DNA of 6,942 nt from Desulfobacca acetoxidans (GCA_022736495.1 DZCR01000160.1:1-6942), one strand, 5' to 3'; positions 1 through 6,863 are shown, counted from the first letter of the stretch. Made by a program: numbers and translations. Notes: generated by a model from the sequence alone, not told the origin.

Positions 1-257
1 CGGCCGCAGATCCATTCCACCTGCTTTTTCAGCGCTTTGAAGCCGTTGACGGCCCGAAGTTCCGCTTCACCGAGGACGGGTTGAATAAAATCGTTTTTTT
101 TAAATATTTCATTTACCATGGGCCTGAAATTATGGTAGTTACCTTTACGTAAAATTTTATCAATCATATCCGGTATCCGGGAATACCAGATGAGGATTCC
201 CGGTTTAGGAGACAGCGCATTGATGCAGGGTTCGTTTTGGATCGGCAATAAGGTCAT
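1..257 (-). CDS. Partial gene, 4'-phosphopantetheinyl transferase-like protein (N-terminal part)
   Basis: An open frame runs on the - strand from ATG at 257-255 off the left window edge, giving about 85 residues with no stop. The first in-frame stop upstream is at 275-273. The protein begins MTLLPIQNEPC. Near the window edge it has the pattern LGEAELRAVNGFK, then QVEWICGR. This matches the region of Sfp/AcpT-type phosphopantetheinyl transferases where an E..-F..-R/K run leads into a W..GR(.A.K) motif. Those enzymes transfer the phosphopantetheine arm of CoA to a serine on carrier proteins in the cytoplasm. The catalytic Mg-binding residues would lie outside the window, so the assignment rests on one motif and general resemblance. 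Two inner ATGs (167-165 and 119-117) are alternative starts. None has a clear Shine-Dalgarno sequence, but the residues upstream of 119 read like real protein. There is no evident link to chemotaxis. Confidence 0.6.
   Translation of the reverse strand, partial: MTLLPIQNEPCINALSPKPGILIWYSRIPDMIDKILRKGNYHNFRPMVNEIFKKNDFIQPVLGEAELRAVNGFKALKKQVEWICG
177..203. repeat. Perfect 8-bp inverted repeat upstream of the operon
   Basis: CCGGGAAT (177-184) and ATTCCCGG (196-203) are perfect inverted copies separated by 11 bases. Their centre is about 120 bases upstream of the receptor start and inside the coding part of the left gene. The spacing would suit a dimeric regulator, but an 8-bp pair at this distance could arise by chance. 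Confidence 0.3.
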
Positions 258-264
258 GCCCGGA

Positions 265-293
265 TTTATACATCAGATGCCGCGGTTTTACAA
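265..293 (-). promoter_or_regulatory. Possible sigma-70-type promoter for the divergent left gene
   Basis: Read on the - strand, TTGTAA (293-288) is followed by a 17-base spacer and TATAAA (270-265). These match the -35 and -10 consensus at 4/6 and 5/6 positions with ideal spacing. Initiation would fall at about 258, directly at the ATG at 257. The transcript would therefore be nearly leaderless unless translation starts at an inner ATG. The match is by eye and such elements are common by chance in AT-rich gaps. Confidence 0.3.
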
Positions 294-310
294 TCTTTTA
301 GGAGGGACCT

Positions 311-2110
311 ATGGGCCTGTCCGGTTATGTTGAAAAGCACCGGTGGATTCAGTCTGCTGCTCTGATTTCAATGGTTGTGCTGTGTATCCTTGTCATCGTC
401 ATTCTGATTGAATATTCCTATCAGAAAAAAATGAATGAAAAGAATATGGAAAACCGTTGCAATGAAATATCCGCATCCATTGTCGGGGGAATGACCAATG
501 CTCTTTCCACCGGGGATAATGATATTGTCAGGGACCAGTTTAAAAAACTTCACGAGGTCCTCCCGGAAATTGACGTTTTTGTCTATGACTTCCATGCAAA
601 GATTAGTTTTTCAACAAAGCCGGAATCCATCGGGACCTCTTTCAATGATTTTCTGGAGGACCCGGCCCATATCCGGCAGAATGAAGCTCTGCTGAAAACA
701 GGCGCCGGAGGCGGTCTGATCAAGAAAAAGGTCAATGATAGATTGTATTACGGGTCCCTCATGCCGAGCCGGAATGAAACGTCCTGCCGCCACTGCCATG
801 GCGGCTCAAGACCCATTATCGGCGGAATCGCCGTCCTGGTGGACAGTTCGGACAGTTTAAGATCCATGGGAAAGGCCAGAAATGTCAGTATCCTGGTAGG
901 CGTTCTGGGGGTGATCTCCGTGGTGTTGCTTATCTGGATGATTTTTTCCCGGATGGCTTTAAAACTGAACCTGACCATGGATAGAATCAGAAATACAAGC
1001 GATTCCGTTGCCGGATTCTCCCAGGAGGTCCGGGAAATTTCAAACCGGATCGATACCAGTGCGGGCCAGGGAAGCAAAATGGCCGGCGAGGCATCCGGCG
1101 CGGCGGCTGAAATTTCCAATCATATCGCCGATATAGCCTCTGCTGCGGAAGAGGTGAGTTCCCAGATCAACGACGTCAACAAAAATTCAGAAACCGTATC
1201 CGTGGAGATTAAACATTCAAACCGGAACCTTTCCGAGGCTTCCGCCAATATCGGGTCCGTTGCGGCCGCCGCGGAACAGATGTCCTTTGCGGTTAATACC
1301 GTGGCAACGGCCATGGAACAGATGTATGCCAGCCAGAGTGAGATCACCAAAAGTTCTGCCCGGGGCGCGGCCATTACCAGCAGTGCGTCAAAAGAAGCCT
1401 CACGGACTTTTGATGTGGTGAGAAAGCTGGGTGAGGCCGCCTCCCAGATCGGAGATATTATTGATCTGATTACGGGAATCGCCGGGAAAACCAATCTTCT
1501 GGCCCTTAATGCGGCCATAGAAGCGGCCGGGGCCGGGGAAGCCGGAAAAGGGTTCGCCGTGGTGGCCAATGAAGTGAAAGAGCTTGCAAAGAAGACCTCC
1601 GAGGCCACCCAGGATATCCGGAAAAAGATCCAGGGCATGCAGAATCATACGGAAGAGGCCATAGAGGCCATAGAGGCCATTACAAAGGTGATCACCGAAG
1701 TGGATACGATCATGGGGGCCATTGCCTCCTCGGTTGAAGAACAAACCGCCACCACCAATGAGGTGACGAGAAATATCGCTGAGTCGGCGGATTCCGCCGA
1801 TTCGGTTGCAAAAAACATCAACCTTGCGGCAGATAAGACCGAAGAGGTGGCCGAGAGCATGAAACAGGTCATGAACCTTGAGCAGACCGTGACTGAAAAT
1901 CTTTTGCAGACCGTGACGGCTGTGGGGGAAATTGCAAAGGATGTGACCCTTTCTTCCCAGCGGGCAAGAATGGTTTCAGAACATTCGGAACGGCTATCCA
2001 GGATGGTGAATGAAATTCTGGAAAGTTCCATGCTGCAGAAGGCAGAGACGGACCGGCTTGCGCAGGTTGCGGTGGAACTCAAACAACTGACCACAACCTT
2101 CAGAATTTAA
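311..2110 (+). CDS. Methyl-accepting chemotaxis receptor with periplasmic c-type haem motif
   Basis: A 599-residue inner-membrane chemoreceptor, the likely input of the operon. A strong Shine-Dalgarno AGGAGGG (300-306) sits 4 bases before the ATG. TM1 is about residues 16-35 and TM2 about 192-213, enclosing a periplasmic sensor domain of about 155 residues. That domain holds CRHCH (159-163), the CxxCH motif for covalent haem c, followed by GG. Haem-c receptors of this layout are known from Geobacter (PAS-like fold) and Desulfovibrio (DcrA). After TM2 no HAMP domain is recognisable. The cytoplasmic part is a long coiled-coil hairpin whose tip reads [21 protein letters not shown] (394-414, one residue set per helix turn), with Gly407 where many receptors have Arg. 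Glu/Gln pairs at 336-337 and 476-477 fit the methylation consensus; 280-281 and 322-323 fit partly. There is no C-terminal CheR/CheB-tethering pentapeptide (end TTTFRI). The ligand is unknown: redox state, O2, NO or CO are possible. Confidence 0.95.
   Translation: MGLSGYVEKHRWIQSAALISMVVLCILVIVILIEYSYQKKMNEKNMENRCNEISASIVGGMTNALSTGDNDIVRDQFKKLHEVLPEIDVFVYDFHAKISFSTKPESIGTSFNDFLEDPAHIRQNEALLKTGAGGGLIKKKVNDRLYYGSLMPSRNETSCRHCHGGSRPIIGGIAVLVDSSDSLRSMGKARNVSILVGVLGVISVVLLIWMIFSRMALKLNLTMDRIRNTSDSVAGFSQEVREISNRIDTSAGQGSKMAGEASGAAAEISNHIADIASAAEEVSSQINDVNKNSETVSVEIKHSNRNLSEASANIGSVAAAAEQMSFAVNTVATAMEQMYASQSEITKSSARGAAITSSASKEASRTFDVVRKLGEAASQIGDIIDLITGIAGKTNLLALNAAIEAAGAGEAGKGFAVVANEVKELAKKTSEATQDIRKKIQGMQNHTEEAIEAIEAITKVITEVDTIMGAIASSVEEQTATTNEVTRNIAESADSADSVAKNINLAADKTEEVAESMKQVMNLEQTVTENLLQTVTAVGEIAKDVTLSSQRARMVSEHSERLSRMVNEILESSMLQKAETDRLAQVAVELKQLTTTFRI
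785..799 (+). other. CxxCH c-type haem attachment motif in the receptor sensor domain
   Basis: The codons TGC CGC CAC TGC CAT encode C159-R-H-C162-H163. The motif lies between the two membrane segments, on the periplasmic side if TM1 leads outward as usual. That is where cytochrome c maturation attaches haem to the two cysteines, with His163 as proximal ligand. The distal ligand cannot be assigned from sequence. Confidence 0.8.
1655..1681 (+). repeat. Three tandem 9-bp units within the receptor gene
   Basis: GAGGCCATA occurs three times in succession, the last unit ending ATT. It encodes E-A-I three times (residues 449-457) in the descending helix of the signalling hairpin. Gain or loss of a unit would keep the reading frame but shift the coiled coil by three residues. 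Confidence 0.7.
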
Positions 2111-2133
2111 TGAACGGACTTAAACCGGTATAA
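2110..2133 (+). other. Seven-codon ORF between receptor gene and cheW
   Basis: An ATG at 2110-2112 overlaps the receptor stop codon in a TAATG arrangement. It opens a frame of seven codons (MNGLKPV) ending at TAA 2131-2133, six bases before the cheW ATG. It could carry terminating ribosomes to cheW, which has no clear Shine-Dalgarno sequence of its own. It may equally be meaningless. Confidence 0.2.
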
Positions 2134-2138
2134 CCAGA

Positions 2139-2606
2139 ATGAACCCGACCCAGAATCATAATTTCCAGTATATAACCTTCAGGCTGGCCCAGACCCTCAT
2201 GGGGGTGGACATTCTGGATATCCGGGAAATCGTTCCCTGCAACAGGGTCAGCAGGGTCCATCGCGCTCCCGGATTTGTGATGGGGCTTGTGAATCTCCGG
2301 GGTCAGATCCTGACCATCCTCGATATCGGCGTTCTTCTGGGGTTTGAAAAGCCGGGCCGGGATTCCGGCAGCCATATCATTGTGTTCAAGCATACCCGTG
2401 TCGGATTTGCAGTGGATCAGATCGGGGATGTCTTCAGTATCGGCAGGGAAAGGATTGAACCCGTACCAGCCAATATCAGCCCCGGGATACAGAAATACAG
2501 CGATACCGTCATCAACCTTCCGGAGGGGGTCATGATCCTGTTAAAGGCCGGGAAAATCGTATCCTGCGTCCGGACCCAAGCCCGGTCTTTAAGGAAAGAT
2601 CTATGA
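2139..2606 (+). CDS. cheW: CheW chemotaxis coupling protein
   Basis: A 155-residue, single-domain CheW of normal size. It is the cytoplasmic adaptor that links receptor hairpin tips to CheA (P5) in chemosensory arrays. Family features in order are an opening beta strand (FQYITFRLAQTLMGVDI), the segment IREIVP, then GLVNLRGQILTILDIGVLLG (about residues 49-68). That Asn-Leu-Arg-Gly stretch is the most conserved CheW signature. The second half contains VGFAVDQIGDVFSI and a closing strand around MILLKAGKIV. The ATG at 2139 is chosen because the first beta strand starts directly after it, although no Shine-Dalgarno is visible in the preceding 15 bases. The gene lies 28 bases after the receptor stop and its TGA overlaps the cheA ATG (ATGA). 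This favours translational coupling and a matched supply of CheW and CheA. Confidence 0.96.
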   Translation: MNPTQNHNFQYITFRLAQTLMGVDILDIREIVPCNRVSRVHRAPGFVMGLVNLRGQILTILDIGVLLGFEKPGRDSGSHIIVFKHTRVGFAVDQIGDVFSIGRERIEPVPANISPGIQKYSDTVINLPEGVMILLKAGKIVSCVRTQARSLRKDL

Positions 2607-5410
2607 ATACCGTCGGCCATGGTCCTTTAGATGCAATGTCATCGGAATTTATTGCAGAGATAAAGGATGACCTTGCCGGCCTTGAGCCCGTGCTTCTGGC
2701 CATGGAGCAAAAGGGCGCCGGCATCGATGACGACTTGATCAACCAGGCCTTCCGATCCATTCACAGCATTAAAGGCGGGGCCGGGTTTATCAATTTTAAA
2801 GCGCTTTCCGGCTTGAGCCATGCCATGGAAAATGTATTGATGCGGGTCAGGGAGAAAACCCTTGTCATTACTCCGGATGTGGTGGACGCCCTCCTGGCCG
2901 GATTTGACAAAATGAAGCTCATGGTGGAGCAGATGGGCAGGGATGAGGCCTGCGACTGTGAAAAGGAAAAGAAAGCCCTTCAGACCATCCTGAATCCGGA
3001 GCAAGAGACAAAACGCTCAAAAGCCCGGCACAAGAAAAAAAATCAGGAGGACCCGGAGAAGACCCCGGAGAAGATCCCGGCGGACACCTGTCAGGTGTTA
3101 AAACCCTTGGGCGCAGGTCCTGTTTTTAAAGGGAAAGAATTTCCTGTGAATAAGAAAAGGCTTGAACATGCCCTTGCGGCCCAGAAATTCATCTATGCCG
3201 TCTATGTCCGGTTCGGAACCGATCTCAAGGCCAGGAATAAGGATGAGGACGCCATTGTTGAGGATATCAAAAGCATCGGGGACATCTTGTTTTCAGATCT
3301 GGAAGAAAGCCGGGGTGAAAAAGAAAGGGAGGGCTTTTTTTGTGTGATTTCAACCATCCTGGATCTGCCGCTATTGTCCCAGGTACTGGAGATTACAAAG
3401 ACCCAGATGACCCTGGTCGACCGGCAGTTCACCGGCTATGACACCCTGATGAAGGGGGCTGCGTCACGGGCCGCAAAGGACAGGCCGGAGCCGGTGTCAA
3501 CAGCATCGGATGCCGTGAAATTCGCCCTTCCCGAATCGGATGAGGCCCCGGCCCGGGGAGGAGCGGAAACCTTCCTGTCTCCTTCTTCAGTCGGGCAGAC
3601 TCTCAGAATCAATGTGGACCTCATCTCAAGGCTCATGAACCGGGCCGGTGAACTGGTCCTGGCCAGGAATCAACTGAGGCCCTTTTTTGCCTCATATGCA
3701 AGGGAAGACGGACTCTCCTCCGGCATCATGCAGAATCTCGACATGGTGACCACCGATATCCAGGAAGCCATCATGCAGATGAGAATGCAGCCCGTCATTG
3801 ATCTCATGGGAAAATACAAGCGGGTGGTGCGGGACATTGCCCGGAGAATCTCCAAGAAAGTGGATTTCATACTTGAAGGGGCGGATGTGGAAGTCGACCG
3901 GACCATTCTTGAAAAACTTGCCAACCCCGTGACCCACATCATCCGTAACTGCATTGACCACGGCATTGAATCCCCGGAAGAGCGGGTGCAAAGATCCAAG
4001 CCCGAGACCGGGACCATTCGGGTTAAAGCCTTTCATCAGGGCGGCCAGGTTCATATCATCATCTCCGATGACGGGGCAGGGATTGATCCCCAGCTTATTC
4101 TGTCAAAAGCCTTTGAAAAAGGGCTTGTACCCGAGGACCGGCTTGACCGGATGACGGATAAGGAGAAGATCGATCTGATCTTTCTCCCGGGGTTTACCAC
4201 CTCGGAAGAGATTACGGATATCTCCGGCCGCGGGGTCGGCATGGATGTGGTCAGAACCAATATGGAAAGTTTAAGGGGCCATATCGAGATCGATACGGTG
4301 AAAGGGGAGGGAACCCGGGTTCATCTCATCATTCCCTTAACGCTGGCCATTGTCCCTTCTCTGATTGTCGGAACCGGCGGATTCAAATTTGCCATCCCCC
4401 AGAGGAATATCAAGGAAGTCCTTTATCTTGAAAAGGGAACCGTGCAGAACCAGGTGGAAAATCTGGCCGGTTCCGAAGTCCTGAAACTGAGGGGGAGCAT
4501 TTTTCCCATTATCCGGCTTCGCACCCTTTTGGATATTGCAACCTATATTGAACAGCCTTTGACCAGGGCGATAGAAGAAGAAAAAAGAAAAGCCCTTGCC
4601 GACCGGAGGCAAAAAGAGGCGGCCCACAAAGAGTCAAAAAAAAGAATCCAGGGAGAAGATCGCCGGAAGCATGCCTGGGATACCACCTATGTCATTGTCC
4701 TGAAACTCGGAGAAAACCTTTTCGGCCTTTGTGTGGACGAGCTTTACGATATTGAGGAAGTTGTTGTCGAGCCCTTGTCCGATTATATCAGCCATTTGAA
4801 ATGCTTTGCCGGGACCACCATCCTGGGGACCGGGGATGTGATTATGGTCCTTGACGTCCAGGGGATTGCCGCATTCTCATCCCTGAAATTCGATTCCATC
4901 AAAACCGAGGAAGCAAAGCGGAATGAGGAAAAAGAGGCAGAGGCCAAAGGAGAAAAACGGAATCTGATTATTTTCACCGGCGGCCAAAAAGAATATTTTG
5001 CCCTGGAACTGAAACGCATCTCCCGGCTTGAGCCTGTGAATCCGGGGGATATCCATTATACCGGTCATCTAAAACATATTGAATATAAGGATCAGGCGGT
5101 CCTGCTGTTTTCAATGGATGAATTCCTGCCGGCCGGCGGCTGCGATCTTACGGCCGGGGAGATTTTTGTTGTGTTCCCCAAGCAGGTGTCGGCAAGAGTG
5201 GGGATTCTCGCCTCGGGCATCATTGATACCATTGAGACGGATAAGCCCCTCAACCGGGATGACATCTGCCCCGGGCCGGTCCTGGGAAAACTGTTCATCA
5301 ACGATATGATGGTGCAGGTGCTGGACCCGGATCAATTTGCAGATCTGATTGAGCAGAAGGTCATGATGATAAAAGGAGCCGGAGCCTCGCGTGAAAATAC
5401 TGATCGTTGA
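2603..5410 (+). CDS. cheA: CheA histidine kinase with an extra C-terminal CheW-like domain
   Basis: A 935-residue cytoplasmic kinase, much longer than E. coli CheA (654). A Shine-Dalgarno AAGGA (2591-2595) precedes the ATG by 7 bases. Domains: P1/Hpt, about 10-115, with phosphorylated His54 in HSIKGGAGF; a charged linker, 133-160; a P2-like region, about 180-285, probably for response-regulator docking; P3 dimerisation, about 333-397; and P4 ATPase, about 400-578. P4 keeps its motifs: N-box HIIRNCIDHGIE (Asn449), G1 DDGAGID (489-495), F-box near FLPGFTTSEE and G2 GRGVGMD (542-548). P5 is CheW-like, about 579-760, but is split by a highly charged, probably coiled-coil insertion at about 651-692. 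After a Lys/Glu-rich linker (766-785) a second CheW-like domain fills about 785-922. All key catalytic residues are present, so it should be an active kinase phosphorylating CheY and CheB. The gene overlaps cheY by 20 bases. Confidence 0.97.
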   Translation: MNTVGHGPLDAMSSEFIAEIKDDLAGLEPVLLAMEQKGAGIDDDLINQAFRSIHSIKGGAGFINFKALSGLSHAMENVLMRVREKTLVITPDVVDALLAGFDKMKLMVEQMGRDEACDCEKEKKALQTILNPEQETKRSKARHKKKNQEDPEKTPEKIPADTCQVLKPLGAGPVFKGKEFPVNKKRLEHALAAQKFIYAVYVRFGTDLKARNKDEDAIVEDIKSIGDILFSDLEESRGEKEREGFFCVISTILDLPLLSQVLEITKTQMTLVDRQFTGYDTLMKGAASRAAKDRPEPVSTASDAVKFALPESDEAPARGGAETFLSPSSVGQTLRINVDLISRLMNRAGELVLARNQLRPFFASYAREDGLSSGIMQNLDMVTTDIQEAIMQMRMQPVIDLMGKYKRVVRDIARRISKKVDFILEGADVEVDRTILEKLANPVTHIIRNCIDHGIESPEERVQRSKPETGTIRVKAFHQGGQVHIIISDDGAGIDPQLILSKAFEKGLVPEDRLDRMTDKEKIDLIFLPGFTTSEEITDISGRGVGMDVVRTNMESLRGHIEIDTVKGEGTRVHLIIPLTLAIVPSLIVGTGGFKFAIPQRNIKEVLYLEKGTVQNQVENLAGSEVLKLRGSIFPIIRLRTLLDIATYIEQPLTRAIEEEKRKALADRRQKEAAHKESKKRIQGEDRRKHAWDTTYVIVLKLGENLFGLCVDELYDIEEVVVEPLSDYISHLKCFAGTTILGTGDVIMVLDVQGIAAFSSLKFDSIKTEEAKRNEEKEAEAKGEKRNLIIFTGGQKEYFALELKRISRLEPVNPGDIHYTGHLKHIEYKDQAVLLFSMDEFLPAGGCDLTAGEIFVVFPKQVSARVGILASGIIDTIETDKPLNRDDICPGPVLGKLFINDMMVQVLDPDQFADLIEQKVMMIKGAGASRENTDR

Positions 5411-5777
5411 CGACAAGGCCTCCATCCGGGCTGCAATGAAAGCCATACTGGTTCATCTGGGGTTTTTGGATATCACTGAGGCGGTGGATGGGGAAGATGC
5501 TTGGTACAGGATCAATGAATCAGTAAAAAAAGGACGGGTCCACGGCTTTGATCTGATCGTATCGGATATGGAAATGCCCGGGATGACGGGCCTCGAACTT
5601 TTGAGAGCCGTCCGGACCCATCCGGAAACGGCCAAGACGCCTTTTATCATGGCCACGACGGTTACGGCCCGGCAGATTATTCTGGAAACCATGAGGCTCG
5701 GTATCCAGGCCTATATTATCAAACCCTTTGATGCAGACATGGTTGAACTCAAATTAAAACAGGCGGGAATTTTATAA
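5391..5777 (+). CDS. cheY: CheY-type single-domain response regulator
   Basis: A 128-residue stand-alone receiver, the same length as E. coli CheY within a residue or so. It takes phosphate from CheA and carries the signal to an output complex (flagellar switch, pilus motor or another target; not determinable here). All five key positions are present: acidic pair Asp7-Asp8 (ILIVDDKA), phosphoacceptor Asp59 (LIVSDMEMPG), switch Thr89 (IMATT), aromatic Tyr108 and Lys111 (AYIIKPF). The start is GTG at 5391, because this frame gives the beta-1 strand MKILIVDD at once. GGAG (5381-5384) lies 6 bases upstream and a second AGGAG is at 5374-5378. The gene starts inside the last 20 bases of cheA, so its translation is probably coupled to cheA. 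Confidence 0.95.
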   Translation: MKILIVDDKASIRAAMKAILVHLGFLDITEAVDGEDAWYRINESVKKGRVHGFDLIVSDMEMPGMTGLELLRAVRTHPETAKTPFIMATTVTARQIILETMRLGIQAYIIKPFDADMVELKLKQAGIL

Positions 5778-5783
5778 AAGCGG

Positions 5784-6863
5784 ATGGCTGACGGGCTGAA
5801 TATACTCATAGCGGATAAAGATCCGGTGTCGGCAGCCCTTCTAAAAGAGATGTGCGCCTTGATCGACGGCGTCCGTATCCTTGGAATCGCCCGGTCCCGG
5901 GATATGCTGACAGCCAAGATCAATGCTGCCGTTCCGGACCTTATCCTTTTGGACCCGGCCCTGGGGGGAATAGAAACCGTTGAGGCTTTAAAAAAAACAG
6001 ACCCCGGCCTGAATATCATCATTACCTATCATCCGGACCACCCGGATTCGGATATCCTGATCAGCGCCCTTGAAATGGGAGTTTATGAATGCCTTGAAAA
6101 ACCTCTGGGTGTCAAATCCCGGCAGTATAATGAATTCCGGCTTCATTTGTTGACCATCACAGGGCTTTTGCGGAGCCGCAAACGGTTTTCGACCAGACCC
6201 CTGGTCCGTGAATACAATAACCGGTTTTTCATGCCCCAAAGAACTCCCGGCCCCCCCCGGGTAAAAAAAACAGTATCTTCTTTCGAAAAAGCAGAGATTG
6301 TGGTCATGGCATCCTCAACCGGCGGCCCTGAAATCCTGAGCCGGATTTTTTCCATCCTGCCCAGCGCCCTCAAGGCCCCCATCCTTCTGGTCCAGCATAT
6401 CCCGGCAACCATGACCGGCTATTTTGCCAAAAGCCTGAATCAGAAATCGGAGCTGGACATTTTTGAGGCTGTTCACGGGGGTGAAATTCTTCCGGGAAAA
6501 GTGTATATTGCCCCCGGCGGCCGGCATATGACCGTTTCAAAGCCCGATGACCGGGGCCGACGAACGATTCTTTTAAACAGCAGGCCTCCGGTGAACAGCG
6601 TCCGGCCCTCAGCCGATGTTTTGTTTGAATCCGTTGCCGAGTCCTACAACGGCCGGATCCTTGCCGTGGTCCTGACCGGCATGGGCGAAGACGGCAAAAA
6701 AGGCGTGGCCGCCCTGAAATCCCATAACTGCTTCTGCCTTTCCCAGACTTCGGAAACCTGTGTTGTGTACGGGATGCCCAGGGCCGTGGATGAGGCAGGC
6801 TTGTCCGACGAGAGCCTTGATCCCTTGGACATTACCCAGAAGATCGTTCTGGCTGTGCAATAA
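5784..6863 (+). CDS. cheB: CheB protein-glutamate methylesterase with divergent receiver domain
   Basis: A 359-residue response regulator that removes methyl groups from receptor glutamates, and may deamidate glutamines, for adaptation. The C-terminal catalytic domain (about 169-359) is intact: Ser178 in ASSTGG, His205 in VQHIP and Asp303 in LTGMGEDG form the expected Ser-His-Asp triad. The substrate-side motif PPVNSVRPSADVLF is present. The N-terminal receiver (about 5-108) keeps Asp57 (LILLDPALGG) and Lys106 (LEKP). However, the acidic pair reads Asp11-Lys12, the usual MPGMDG loop is altered, and Tyr82 aligns with the switch Ser/Thr. The linker (about 109-168) carries a C8 and an A8 tract. 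The ATG is 6 bases after the cheY stop with no good Shine-Dalgarno, so translation probably depends on coupling. It is the last gene of the operon. Confidence 0.95.
   Translation: MADGLNILIADKDPVSAALLKEMCALIDGVRILGIARSRDMLTAKINAAVPDLILLDPALGGIETVEALKKTDPGLNIIITYHPDHPDSDILISALEMGVYECLEKPLGVKSRQYNEFRLHLLTITGLLRSRKRFSTRPLVREYNNRFFMPQRTPGPPRVKKTVSSFEKAEIVVMASSTGGPEILSRIFSILPSALKAPILLVQHIPATMTGYFAKSLNQKSELDIFEAVHGGEILPGKVYIAPGGRHMTVSKPDDRGRRTILLNSRPPVNSVRPSADVLFESVAESYNGRILAVVLTGMGEDGKKGVAALKSHNCFCLSQTSETCVVYGMPRAVDEAGLSDESLDPLDITQKIVLAVQ
6251..6270 (+). repeat. C8 and A8 homopolymer tracts in the cheB linker
   Basis: Eight C (6251-6258) and eight A (6263-6270) are separated only by GGGT, in the segment encoding G-P-P-R-V-K-K (156-162) between receiver and esterase domains. 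Loss of one C makes the frame read GGC CCC CCC GGG TAA and stop at once. Gain of one C gives a frame that closes after about 22 further codons. Such tracts slip readily in replication and are also frequent sequencing-error sites. Confidence 0.6.

Noticed and set aside
244..251. GGCAATAA resembling a sigma-28 (flagellar) -10 element GCCGATAA
   Set aside because: Six of eight bases match, but no TAAA-type -35 element is found at the required distance upstream.
265..294. TTTATA-N18-TACAAT as a + strand promoter for the receptor gene
   Set aside because: Initiation would fall at about 301, inside the strong Shine-Dalgarno at 300-306, destroying the ribosome site.
180..300. Sigma-54 promoter (GG-N10-GC)
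   Set aside because: I checked the GG pairs I could find in the region and none is followed by GC at the correct distance.
1120..1638. Long - strand open frame of 172 codons inside the receptor gene, and similar antisense frames elsewhere
   Set aside because: These are mirror frames of strongly supported chemotaxis genes, have low-complexity Ser/Ala-rich translations and show no family motifs.
2093..2110. C-terminal pentapeptide for CheR/CheB tethering on the receptor
   Set aside because: The receptor ends TTTFRI, which does not fit the aromatic-x-E-aromatic pattern such as NWETF.
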